DNA from: Chromatiaceae bacterium | Lineage (GTDB): Bacteria; Pseudomonadota; Gammaproteobacteria; Chromatiales; Chromatiaceae | Assembly (NCBI GenBank): GCA_013426805.1 | Contig: JACDZG010000047.1 | Span: 1 to 52,064 of the forward strand | DNA length: 52,064 nucleotides | Reading direction: 5' to 3' | In this document: piece after piece, positions 43,297-51,900 of the stretch | How positions within the stretch are numbered: position 1 is the first letter of the stretch | Layout: the number at the start of each line of letters is the position of its first letter | The notes under the pieces: generated by a model | Told to the model about the DNA's origin: nothing | The model's database searches: none | Seen by the model: the letters and a program-made list of their open reading frames with translations, nothing else | Made by a program: the position numbers and the translations under genes

Positions 43297-44109
43297 ATGG
43301 CCGCCGACCTGAACCGCGACGCGTACGATCGCCCGCCCCGTGCCGGGACCTGGCCGCTCGGCTGGATCGAGAGCCTGGGCCTCGCGGCCCTGGCGCTGCG
43401 GCGCTGTCTTGGGCTCTATCTGCGGATTCTGCTGGGGCGGGGACGCCTGGACCTGCCGGCCTTCGCCTGGTCGCTACGCCAATCCGGGCTAACCATCCTA
43501 CCGGCCATGACCCTGGTCGGGATCGTCGCCGGTGCCATCCTGGGCCATCAGACCGAGTCGATTCTGGAGCGCTTCAACTTGCCGGGGTTGGTGCTGTTGT
43601 CGATCAATTACGCGCTGGTCATGGAGTTGGTGCCGATCCTGGTGGGTATCCTGGTGGCGGGCCGGGCCGGGGTGGCCCTGGCGGTGCGTCAGGCCGCGCT
43701 CTCGGTGCGGGGCGAGGTGGATGGATTGCTGATCACCGGGATCGACCCGCTGACCTACACCCTGGCCCCGGCGCTGCTGGCCATGCTGATCATGAGTTTC
43801 GCCTTTGCGGTGTGGGGCAGTCTGGTCACCTTTGCCGCGACCTTTCTGTGGCTGTGGCTGGTGGCGAATGTCCCGCCGGCGCTCTTTCTGGATTCACTGG
43901 CCGGCGCCCTGGGTCCCGGGGATCTGCTTGAAGCCATCCTCAAACCCATGCTCTTCGCGCTGCTCATCGCACTCATCGCCACGGTCAACGGCACGGCCGC
44001 GGGCCGTGATCCCCTGAACATCGGCGAGGCGGCCACCCGGACCATGATCGGCGCGGTCACCGTCATCCTCATCGCCGACCTGGCGATCATCCTGCTGGTG
44101 CGTCAGTGA
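43297..44109 (+). CDS. MlaE/YrbE-like ABC transporter permease
   Basis: 270 residues from the ATG at 43297. Five to six hydrophobic helices; the pattern SLRQSGLTILPAMTLVGIVAGAILGHQTE and NYALVMELVPILVGILVAGRAGVALAVRQAALSVRGEVDGLLITGIDPLTYTLAPALLA is that of the MlaE permease family that moves phospholipid between membranes (the E-L-x-P-x-L and GRxGxxxAxxx motifs). No MlaD (MCE), MlaC or MlaB gene follows; only an ATPase does. GTGA overlap with that gene. Confidence 0.85.
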   Translation: MAADLNRDAYDRPPRAGTWPLGWIESLGLAALALRRCLGLYLRILLGRGRLDLPAFAWSLRQSGLTILPAMTLVGIVAGAILGHQTESILERFNLPGLVLLSINYALVMELVPILVGILVAGRAGVALAVRQAALSVRGEVDGLLITGIDPLTYTLAPALLAMLIMSFAFAVWGSLVTFAATFLWLWLVANVPPALFLDSLAGALGPGDLLEAILKPMLFALLIALIATVNGTAAGRDPLNIGEAATRTMIGAVTVILIADLAIILLVRQ

Positions 44110-44897
44110 GCGCGGTATCCGGTCCGGACGCAACGGCGGACGTGCTCGCGGAACCGGTTCCGGAGTGGGCGCTGGAACTGACCGGCGTCTATCAACATGT
44201 CGGCGGGAACTGCGCTCTGGCGGAGATCAACCTGCGGGTGCCGCGCGGGGCCTGGCTCCTGATCGTCGGTCCCAACGGCGCGGGCAAGAGTTTGTTGACA
44301 CGCCTGATCCTCGGTCTGGACGCGCCGTCCGCGGGGACAGTGCGCGTCCTGGGCGAGGATCTGCGAGGCCTGAGCGTCCGCGCCATGACCGCATTGCGCG
44401 GGCGCATGGGCGCTGTGCTCCAAGGCGGCTCACTGCTGGAACATCGCAGCGTGATCGAGAACCTCTTGCTGCCCCTGCGCGAGCTGCCCGGCGGGCGGGC
44501 GCAGCAGGCCCGTGCGGCGCGGCTGGTGATTGCCACGCTGCGCCTGGACGGATTGGAGAATCACCTGCCGCGCGCGCTCTCGCTGGGTCAGCGGCGTCAG
44601 GTCGAATTGGCCCGCGCGCTGATCAGCGGGCCGAGCCTGCTGGTGTGGGATGGGCTCACCGACGGACTGGACCCGGCCGCCGCCATCGAGACGCTCCAAG
44701 TGTTGCGGGCGCAGCGCGAGACTCGCCGCCTGACCCTGATTGCCACCGACAACCGGGCGGACGCCTTGGGCGAGGCCTGTGACTGCATCGCGGTCCTGGA
44801 GCGCGGCCACATGGCCTTTTACGGATCGCCGAGTGAACTCACGGCGGTGCTGCCCGAGCGGCTCGATCTGCGCTATATCTTGACGGGGCGGCCCTGA
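44106..44897 (+). CDS. MlaF-like ABC ATPase lacking the catalytic glutamate
   Basis: 263 residues from a GTG start overlapping the permease stop. Walker A GPNGAGKS, Q-loop VLQGGSLL, signature LSLGQRRQVELARAL, Walker B SLLVWDGLTDGLDP, H-switch position TDNRAD. In Walker B the Asp182 is followed by Gly183 where nearly all ABC ATPases have Glu, and the switch His is also replaced (IATDN). The protein can probably bind ATP, but hydrolysis by the normal mechanism should be impaired. Partner of the MlaE-like permease. Confidence 0.85.
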   Translation: MSAVSGPDATADVLAEPVPEWALELTGVYQHVGGNCALAEINLRVPRGAWLLIVGPNGAGKSLLTRLILGLDAPSAGTVRVLGEDLRGLSVRAMTALRGRMGAVLQGGSLLEHRSVIENLLLPLRELPGGRAQQARAARLVIATLRLDGLENHLPRALSLGQRRQVELARALISGPSLLVWDGLTDGLDPAAAIETLQVLRAQRETRRLTLIATDNRADALGEACDCIAVLERGHMAFYGSPSELTAVLPERLDLRYILTGRP

Positions 44898-44989
44898 TTG
44901 CCTGTCTTGCCGATCTTCCGTCACGCGTCCCGGCAATGATAAGGATTATCCGGCAATCGCCTTAGTCCCCGCCGCAGCCACCGCCATCA

Positions 44990-45210
44990 CCATCCCCGCC
45001 ATCCCCCGAAGCGGAGTCACCGAACCCATCGGTGGTGCCGTCGAAATCGGTACTCTCCTGACCCACCGCTTCGGCCACCTGCCGGCCTGGGTCGCCGCGC
45101 GTGTCGCCGAGGCCCAAATCCCGCAGTTCGCCGCCTGGCTCGACGGTTTCTTCGACGCCGACGCCCTGACCGATCTGCTCGGCCCCGCGACCGAGCCTCC
45201 CGCGCACTGA
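44990..45210 (+). pseudogene. DUF4351 domain remnant
   Basis: An open frame without start codon ends at 45210. LLTHRFGHLPAWVAARVAEAQIPQFAAWLDGFFDADALTDLLG is the C-terminal half of a DUF4351 domain, normally at the end of Rpn/PD-(D/E)XK transposase-like proteins. The N-terminal catalytic part is missing. Confidence 0.6.
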
Positions 45211-45224
45211 GCGCGCCGTGGGTC

Positions 45225-45408
45225 GGACCGCGCCCGGACGGAACCGGCCGAGCGCGGTCGCCAGCGCAAAGATGCCTTGACCGAGCCGCTCGCGCGCCGC
45301 CTTCAAGTCCGCCAGCGCCTTGCCCAACAGTACCCGCGCCTGCGCCGGTGCCAGGGTGTCAAGCTACGCGTCGTCAAGCTGGCTTAGGTCGTGATCGCTC
45401 AGGTGCAT
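45225..45408 (-). pseudogene. IS66-like transposase N-terminal remnant
   Basis: ATG at 45408 opens MHLSDHDLSQLDDA, then an in-frame TAG, then LDTLAPAQARVLLGKALADLKAARERLGQ. This resembles the N-terminal DUF6444-like region of IS66-family transposases. The gene loses similarity by about 45240 and abuts the DUF4351 remnant on the other strand. 45409-45598 has no gene. Confidence 0.5.
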
Positions 45409-45598
45409 GTCGGTCGGGGTTTGACTGGCACCGCTGAATGTAGTCCAGGCCGTTGCGTACAAAGTCTTGCACGCTCGCCGAAATCGATCGCCCAACGGTA
45501 TGATGCACAGTCGGCGTAGTCGGAGGAAGGCTGAACGGCTACGCCGTCACAGGGGCAGAATAACCGTAATCTCCGTTTGGAGTGCGAAACCCAGGGAG

Positions 45599-47125
45599 AT
45601 GTCCGTGCGCACTATACCCGAGTCCTTCCTGGTCGCCTTCTCCTTCGCAGGAGAGCAGCGAGCATTGGTTCACAGTATTGCCGAGGCTGTGGAATCGCGA
45701 CTGGGGGCGGGGACCGTCTTTTACGACGATTGGTTCGAGCACTGGCTTGCCGGTGCCGACGCCGACCTCAAGCTTCAGAGCGTCTACGGCGAGCGCTGCA
45801 CCCTCGCGGTCGTGTGTGTTTCCGCGCGCTACGGCGGCAAAGCCTGGACCCAGGCGGAGCATCGTGCCATTCGGGCGCGGCAGATGCGCGCGGACCTGTC
45901 GGCCCGTGCGCTCGACCGAGAGGCGATCCTGCCGATCCGTGTCGGCGATGGCGATGTGCCCGGAATTCTGTTCAACGCCATCGTTCCTGATGTTTGTCAG
46001 CGTTCCCCCGCTGAATCGGCCGATCTCATCATCGGGCGGTTACGGCTCTTGCGCCCCGAGCTCGAGGTATATTCCGACGCTATGGTTCCGGCTCAGGAAT
46101 CCGACGGTACGGAATCGCTACCGGGCGATGAACCGCCGGACAGCGATACTGAGACAGCCGGTAGCGATGACCACTGCATTGTCCGGCCCGCCGATCGGGC
46201 AGTGCGGGCATTGGCGTCACGCTGCGGCCTGACGCTGGTCATCAAAGGACCCGAGGAGATGGGGAAGAGCCGGTTGCTGACCGTGTTCATTTCTCATTGC
46301 CAAAGGCAGGGCAAAGCCTGCGCCTGCATCGACTTCTCGGCGTTCTCCAGAGCAGACCTATCGGAGTATTCGACGTTCCTTTCCTTGTTTGCGGCGACAG
46401 TGAAATCCGAACTTGGCCAGGATCTCGGTGAACCGCCGGTCATCGGGTCCCAGTGGGAAATGAACCTGTTCATTGAGAGATCGATACTTGCGCCATTGTC
46501 GAGCGGTTTGGCCCTCGGACTCGACGAGGTTGACCGGATTCTCGGGCGCCCTTACCAGGCGGATTTTTTTAGCATGTTACGCAGTTGGCACAATGCGCGC
46601 ACCCCGCTGAAGCCGGTGTGGCGGAAGCTGGACATGGCCATGGTCATTTCCACCGAGCCGTATCTGCTGATCGATGACGACGATCGCTCGCCGTTCAACG
46701 TCGGTGAGATCATCGAGATCGGTCCCTTGACGATCGCCGAGTGTCTGGCGATCAATCGGGGTTACGGGGACGTCCTGACGAGCGAGGAAAGCAGACAACT
46801 CTGGTCACTCCTTGGCGGTCAGCCCGCGCTGACACAAACGGCGTTCAAGCGGCTGACGGCACCGGACCGGATGGCATTCGAGTCCCTGATGACACGTGCC
46901 GCCGAGCCGCACGGGCCCTTCGGCTCACATTTGCGCAAGCTGTCGGCCAAGCTCCACAAGGCGCCGGAGCTGAAAGCCGCGCTGCGTCAGATCATTGATG
47001 ATGGCACCCGGCCGGAGCAGTCGTTGTGCGACCGGCTCGCCGGCGCCGGTCTGGTGCGATGGGAGGGTGGGCGGGTCATGCCCGCAAACCGCTTGTACGC
47101 CTCTTACTTCGGGAGCGTCGTCTAA
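45599..47125 (+). CDS. TIR-domain protein with AAA-type ATPase domain
   Basis: 508 residues. Residues 8-150 are a TIR-like domain: SFLVAFSFAGEQRALVHSIAEAVE, TVFYDDWFEHWLAGADADLKLQSVY, VVCVSARYGGKAWTQAEHRAIRAR and ILPIRVGDGDVPG; the conserved Glu87 of the W-x-x-x-E segment, the NADase catalytic position in TIR enzymes, is kept. After an acidic linker (160-192) comes an ATPase domain: Walker A GPEEMGKS (Lys223), Walker B LALGLDEVDRI, and a winged-helix-like C-terminus ending ANRLYASYFG. The ATPase looks related to the AAA-like domain at the start of the next gene. The ATG at 45599 directly abuts AGGGAG; a GTG at 45605 has better spacing. 2 bp separate it from the next gene. Confidence 0.8.
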   Translation: MSVRTIPESFLVAFSFAGEQRALVHSIAEAVESRLGAGTVFYDDWFEHWLAGADADLKLQSVYGERCTLAVVCVSARYGGKAWTQAEHRAIRARQMRADLSARALDREAILPIRVGDGDVPGILFNAIVPDVCQRSPAESADLIIGRLRLLRPELEVYSDAMVPAQESDGTESLPGDEPPDSDTETAGSDDHCIVRPADRAVRALASRCGLTLVIKGPEEMGKSRLLTVFISHCQRQGKACACIDFSAFSRADLSEYSTFLSLFAATVKSELGQDLGEPPVIGSQWEMNLFIERSILAPLSSGLALGLDEVDRILGRPYQADFFSMLRSWHNARTPLKPVWRKLDMAMVISTEPYLLIDDDDRSPFNVGEIIEIGPLTIAECLAINRGYGDVLTSEESRQLWSLLGGQPALTQTAFKRLTAPDRMAFESLMTRAAEPHGPFGSHLRKLSAKLHKAPELKAALRQIIDDGTRPEQSLCDRLAGAGLVRWEGGRVMPANRLYASYFGSVV

Positions 47126-47127
47126 CC

Positions 47128-50100
47128 ATGCCCGGGTATCGCGGCGAGCTGCAGGTCGGCGGTACGCTGGACCCGACACGCCATCTCTATATCGAACGCC
47201 GCGATGCCGAAGACGAGGTCTTTGAACTCCTTGCGCGGGGGGAGTACTGCAACATCCTTTGTCCACGTCAGGTCGGCAAGTCCAGCCTGATGATCAAGAC
47301 CGCCCTGCGCCTCGGGCGCGAGGGCGTGCGGGTCGTTACCATCGACGTTGGGGGTGAGCTCGGGTCGCCTCAGAACGCCACGGAATGGTACCGGGGACTG
47401 CTCGGCAAACTGAGCGCTGACTTGTGCCTGGAACTCGATGTGGATCATTGGTGGGAGCACGACGGGCAGGGGACTGCCAACCAGCGGCTCCGGCAGTTCT
47501 TCCGAGAGCGTGTTTGCCTGGCCGAGCTGCCACCCTGCGTCGTCTTTCTCGACGAGATCGACAGCACCCTTAAGCTCGACTACACCGATGACTTCTTTAC
47601 CGCGATCCGGTCGATGTACAACGAGCGATCGGTGTGGCCGGGCTATCGTACCCTGACCTTCTGTCTGATCGGTGTGGCCACTGCCAACGAGTTGATCAAG
47701 AATCCGCGCACCACGTCTTACAACGTCGGCAGGACCATTGTGCTCCGCGACTTCGACGTGGAAGCGGACGACCTGTCACCGCTCCAGGACGCCTTGGACG
47801 ATACCGGAGGGGGCGGAAAAGAACTGGTTGCGGCGGTATTGTACTGGACCGGCGGCCACCCCTATCTGACGCTTCGTTTGTGCCAGGAGATCATCGCCCG
47901 GCGCCTGGTCTGCGCAGAACAGCTCGGCACGCTGATCGCGACAGAGTTCGGCAATTTCGAGAGCACGCGCTCCGACGTGCATTTTCAGCAGATCGAGCGG
48001 TTCCTGGGAAACCGAATGTCGGACCGGCTTGCTGCGTTCGATCTGTATGAGCGGATACTGAGGGGCGAGCGGGTCCGCGACGAGGCGGCAGCGACGCACA
48101 TCCAACTCAAGCTGTCCGGGCTGGTCGCGCGTGATCGCGATGGCTGCCTGGTGGTACGGAACCGGATCTACCGGCAGGTCTTCAATCTCCAATGGGTGCG
48201 TGGCAGCAGACCGGATCGGACCCTACGGCAACTGCGGCGGCTCGCGTACACGGCGACGGCGTTGCTGGTCCTGATCGTGGGCGGAGCGAGTACTTGGCTC
48301 GCGTATGATCTGCTGGTCTTGGAGCCACCGCGCCGGCTCACGGCGGACCTGCTGCAACGGCTGGCGTCCGCCCATTCCGAGGAGGACGCCTTTGAGCTTT
48401 ATCGGTATCTGTCCGGACTGGAGCCACATCCGGAGTTGATGCGGTATCCGCTGCCTATTCAGAGGACATTGACCGCTTCCGGACATGCCGCGGCCATCGG
48501 TTATCAGCGAGTGCTGTTTGGCAATGGCGGTGAGCCGTCTTGGGAAGCCATCGACGAATCCTGGTTTGAGAAATGGCTGCGGCTGAGGACCTCCCGTCCG
48601 GCAGAGATCAGTCCGGAGAAGGTCGAGCACGTCAATGACGTTGTCAGTGAGATGGAAGGCCTGGGCATGTATGGCGCCTGCGCGGTGATGGCTCGGAGGA
48701 TAGTAGAGATTGCGGAAGGGGCACTGGGGGCCGAGCATCCGGCTACCCTCACGGGCATCAACAACCTCACCTTTCTGTACCAGGCCCAGGGCCGCTACGC
48801 GGACGCCGAGCCGCTCTACCGCCGGGCGCTGAAGGACCGCGAGCGGGTGCTGGGGGCCGAGCATCCTGATACCCTCCAAAGCGTCAACAACCTCGCCGGA
48901 CTGTACCAGGCCCAGGGCCGCTACGGGGAGGCCGAGCCGCTCTGGCGCCGGGCGTTGGAGACCAGCGAGCGGGTGCTGGGGGCCGAGCATCCGCAAACCC
49001 TTACGAGCCTCAACAACCTGGCCGCTCTGTACGAAGCCCAAGGCCGCTACGGGGAGGCCGAACCGCTCTACCGCCGAGCGCTAGGGGATCGCGAGCGGGT
49101 GCTGGGGGCCGAGCATCCGCAGACCCTCACGACCCTCACGAACCTGGCCGAACTGTACCAGGCCCAGGGCCGCTATGGGGAGGCCGAGCCGCTCTTCCGC
49201 CGGGCGCTGGCGGCCCGAGAAAAGGTGCTGGGGGCCGAGCGTCCGGATACCCTCCAGAGCGTCAACAACCTCGCCTCCCTTTACTACTCGCAAGGCCGCT
49301 ACGTAGAGGCAGAACCGCTCTTACGGCGCTCGCTGGCAGGAACCGAGCGAGCGCTCGGAGCCGAGCATCCGCAGACCCTAACGAGCCTCAACAACTTGGC
49401 CGGACTGTACAAAGCCCAGGGCCGCTATGGGGAGGCCGAGCCGCTGTACCGCCGGGCGCTCGCGACCCGCGAGCAGGTGCTGGGGGCCGAGCATCCGCAG
49501 ACCCTCACGAGCCTCAACAACTTGGCCGGACTGTACCAGGTTCAGGGCCGCTACGCGGAGGCCGAGCCGCTCTACCGCCGGGCGCTGGCGGCCCGCGAAC
49601 GGGGGCTGGGGCCCGAGCATCCGGATACCCTCACGAGCCTCAACGACCTGGCCTATCTGTACGACTCCCAGGGCCGCTATGGGGAAGCCGAGCCGCTGTA
49701 CCGCCGGACGCTCGAGTCCAGCGAGCGGGTACTCGGATCAGAGCATCCAGACACGATCAACGTCCAGTTGAACTTGGCCTTGAACCTGGTCAACCAGTCC
49801 AAACTCCCCGAGGCCATCCGCCAGTTCCGCTCCCTCGACGGCCGACTGCGCGGTTTCGTGGGCCTGCAACTTGCCACCACCGGCTCCGAGCAGGTGCGCC
49901 GCGACCGGGTGAACGCGGAGGCCCGGCTCCAGGATGCTGTCTACAGCTTCGCCCTGGCGCACCCTGACAGCGAGGCCCTGCCGCTCGCGGCCGACCTCCT
50001 GCTGCGCTGGAAGCGCCTGGCCGGCGAGGAGGAGGCCCTGGTCGCGTGCTTGGCCCGCACCAGTCAGGACCCGCGGGTGAAGGATCTGGCCAGCCGGCTG

Positions 50101-51558
50101 GCCCAGTCGCGGACGGATCTCAGCCGGCTGGTCAACCTGCCCAAGCCAGACCCCAAAGCGATCACCGATGCGCGTACCGCCCTGGAGCGCCTGGAGGTGG
50201 AACTGGCGACCCTCAACCGGACCTTCGGCGGCCAGCGGGCGGTTCGCGCGCTCGACTGGGAGTCGGTGCGCGACGCCCTGCCGCGGGGCTCGGCCCTGCT
50301 GGAGCTGCGGGCCTTCCGGCCATACGACTTCCAGACGCGCCAATGGGGCGACCCCCGTTGGCTTGCCCTTCTGATCCCGGCCGCCCCGGGCGAGGGCCCG
50401 CCCCTGCGGGTCTTCGACCTGGGTCCGGCCGCCGCGCTCGATCCCCTGCTCGCGCGCCTGCGCGCCGACGAGGCGGCGGCCGAGCCGCTGGTCTATCAGG
50501 CGCTCTTCGGCCCGCTCGACGCGGCGATCAAGGACTATGGGACCCTCTTCATCGCCCCGGACGGCGTCCTAGACCTGGTCGCTTTCGCCCGGCTGCGGCC
50601 GCAGCTCCCGGACGGTCGTTACTGGGTGCAGCAGCAGTGGTTGCGGGAACTGCGCACCGGGCGCGACCTGCTGGCCCCCCCGCGGGCCCGGGAGGCGGCC
50701 GGAATCTTGGTCCTGGGAGAAGTGGATTACGACCACTTCCCGGCCGGCGAGCCGGCAAAGGCGCGCCCTGCGGGTTCGTCCCCGGACCCGCTCGGGCCGG
50801 TGCTGCCGGGGCCGGCGGACGAGCCCTTGATCACCATTGACACCCAACTGTGCGCCGAGCACCGCAGCTTCGGCCCCCTCGCCGCTACCGGCCCCGAGGC
50901 ACGCCAAATCGGCCGCTTCTATTGGGACAAGGACGGTCGCGAGGCCGTGGTCCTGATGGGCCTAGACGCCAACGAGCGCCGTCTGAAGTCGCTGGCCGAG
51001 CCGCCCCGGGCGCTGCATCTCGCTACTTCCGGTTTCTTCCCGACCGAGCAGTCGGACGCGCCCGGGGGCGGCTGGGGCCGCCCCATGGTCCTGTCCGGCA
51101 TCGCGCTGGCCGGCGCCAACCGGGGGCTCGAAGGTCAGCTTGGCCCGGACGGCGAGGACGGCATCCTCTACGCCTTGGAGGTCCTGGACCTTAATCTGGA
51201 AGGCACCGAGCTGGTCACTCTCTCCGGCGGCAATATGGGCATGGGCGCGGTGGACCTATCCGAAGGGGTTTACGGATTGGTACGCGCATTCCAGATCGCC
51301 GGCGCCCGCAATGTGCTGATGACCCTGGGGTGTCTCACCGACGTGCTGGCCCGCGAATTCATGGAAGACTTCTATCGCAGTTGGTTCGACCCGCAGGGCC
51401 ATCGCTCGCCCGCCGAGGCGCTGCGCAAGACCCAGCTCGACTGGATCGGGGGCAGCGACCCGCGCAAACGCGACCCGAAATACTGGGCGCCCTTCGTGCT
51501 GGTGGAGCGGGGCCGAGACCCCGGGTCCAGCCCGACCGTTGCGCCCCCTGGCCATTGA
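47128..51558 (+). CDS. AAA-like ATPase, TM helix, TPR array and degenerate CHAT domain
   Basis: 1476 residues. Residues 15-330: AAA-like ATPase with PRQVGKSS (Lys51), VVFLDEIDS (Asp142-Glu143) and sensor-like WTGGHPYLTLRLCQ. A winged-helix-like segment follows, then a single membrane helix (372-397), a helical spacer, and eight exact-length 42-residue TPR-like repeats (534-869) of the GAEHPxTLxSLNNLAxLYxxQGRYxEAEPLYRRAL type. After a coiled stretch, residues about 1040-1470 form a CHAT domain. The CHAT His (LATHG) is Ser1301 (LATSGFF) and the Cys (SACxTG) is Gly1368 (SGGNMG), so the caspase-like site is lost while GVYGLVRAFQIAGARNVLMTL and KYWAPFVLV are kept. It sits directly after the TIR-ATPase gene. 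Confidence 0.85.
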   Translation: MPGYRGELQVGGTLDPTRHLYIERRDAEDEVFELLARGEYCNILCPRQVGKSSLMIKTALRLGREGVRVVTIDVGGELGSPQNATEWYRGLLGKLSADLCLELDVDHWWEHDGQGTANQRLRQFFRERVCLAELPPCVVFLDEIDSTLKLDYTDDFFTAIRSMYNERSVWPGYRTLTFCLIGVATANELIKNPRTTSYNVGRTIVLRDFDVEADDLSPLQDALDDTGGGGKELVAAVLYWTGGHPYLTLRLCQEIIARRLVCAEQLGTLIATEFGNFESTRSDVHFQQIERFLGNRMSDRLAAFDLYERILRGERVRDEAAATHIQLKLSGLVARDRDGCLVVRNRIYRQVFNLQWVRGSRPDRTLRQLRRLAYTATALLVLIVGGASTWLAYDLLVLEPPRRLTADLLQRLASAHSEEDAFELYRYLSGLEPHPELMRYPLPIQRTLTASGHAAAIGYQRVLFGNGGEPSWEAIDESWFEKWLRLRTSRPAEISPEKVEHVNDVVSEMEGLGMYGACAVMARRIVEIAEGALGAEHPATLTGINNLTFLYQAQGRYADAEPLYRRALKDRERVLGAEHPDTLQSVNNLAGLYQAQGRYGEAEPLWRRALETSERVLGAEHPQTLTSLNNLAALYEAQGRYGEAEPLYRRALGDRERVLGAEHPQTLTTLTNLAELYQAQGRYGEAEPLFRRALAAREKVLGAERPDTLQSVNNLASLYYSQGRYVEAEPLLRRSLAGTERALGAEHPQTLTSLNNLAGLYKAQGRYGEAEPLYRRALATREQVLGAEHPQTLTSLNNLAGLYQVQGRYAEAEPLYRRALAARERGLGPEHPDTLTSLNDLAYLYDSQGRYGEAEPLYRRTLESSERVLGSEHPDTINVQLNLALNLVNQSKLPEAIRQFRSLDGRLRGFVGLQLATTGSEQVRRDRVNAEARLQDAVYSFALAHPDSEALPLAADLLLRWKRLAGEEEALVACLARTSQDPRVKDLASRLAQSRTDLSRLVNLPKPDPKAITDARTALERLEVELATLNRTFGGQRAVRALDWESVRDALPRGSALLELRAFRPYDFQTRQWGDPRWLALLIPAAPGEGPPLRVFDLGPAAALDPLLARLRADEAAAEPLVYQALFGPLDAAIKDYGTLFIAPDGVLDLVAFARLRPQLPDGRYWVQQQWLRELRTGRDLLAPPRAREAAGILVLGEVDYDHFPAGEPAKARPAGSSPDPLGPVLPGPADEPLITIDTQLCAEHRSFGPLAATGPEARQIGRFYWDKDGREAVVLMGLDANERRLKSLAEPPRALHLATSGFFPTEQSDAPGGGWGRPMVLSGIALAGANRGLEGQLGPDGEDGILYALEVLDLNLEGTELVTLSGGNMGMGAVDLSEGVYGLVRAFQIAGARNVLMTLGCLTDVLAREFMEDFYRSWFDPQGHRSPAEALRKTQLDWIGGSDPRKRDPKYWAPFVLVERGRDPGSSPTVAPPGH
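48727..49734 (+). repeat. Eight tandem 126-bp coding repeats
   Basis: Eight consecutive 126-bp units encode the 42-residue TPR-like repeats with no length variation. A ninth, decayed unit follows (GSEHPDTINVQLNLA). High DNA identity between several units (GGGGCCGAGCATCC and CAGGGCCGCTA blocks) suggests recent duplication or gene conversion. Confidence 0.9.
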
Positions 51559-51764
51559 TCGTTCAGGGACCAAGCGCGCTGCTGCTGGGGCATGGCGGCG
51601 CCTCGCTGCTGTTGGGTGCCGATGCCTTTCCCGGCTTTAACCACGCCACCGAGCGCAATCTGCGCTGGGGCGATCCGCAGCTGCAGCGCAACTACCGGTT
51701 CACAACGCTGTATCCGGCTGATCCGGCCGCGGGCGCGGTGCTGTGGCTGAGCGGCTGGCCCTGA
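51555..51764 (+). CDS. Possible short third gene of the operon
   Basis: A TTG at 51555 overlapping the CHAT gene stop opens 69 codons: SALLLGHGGASLLLGADAFPGF, NHATERNLRWGDPQLQRNYRF, TTLYPADPAAGAVLWLSGWP, stop at 51764. The sequence has the look of real protein and continues as an open frame from within the CHAT gene, so it may be a C-terminal remnant rather than a gene. No family is recognised. Confidence 0.35.
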   Translation: MIVQGPSALLLGHGGASLLLGADAFPGFNHATERNLRWGDPQLQRNYRFTTLYPADPAAGAVLWLSGWP

Positions 51765-51805
51765 GTGCGGGGCGCGCAAGCGGACCTGGACCCGTGCCCC
51801 GCTGC

Positions 51806-51845
51806 CGCGTAACCGTACGGTTGCCTCGCGTAACCGTACGGTTGC
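51806..51845. repeat. Direct repeat of a palindromic 19-mer
   Basis: CGCGTAACCGTACGGTTGC occurs at 51806-51824 and 51827-51845 (period 21). Each contains the palindrome AACCGTACGGTT. Confidence 0.75.
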
Positions 51846-51900
51846 GTGCTGCATGGGTGCGGTGACGCGCCGTCCGGGTACGGGTGCAAGGGATCAGGGT

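Noticed and set aside
44946-45327. 121-codon minus-strand Gly/Asp-rich frame
   Set aside because: Its Gly/Asp-rich end is the mirror of the plus-strand DUF4351 remnant; only the first part belongs to the transposase remnant.
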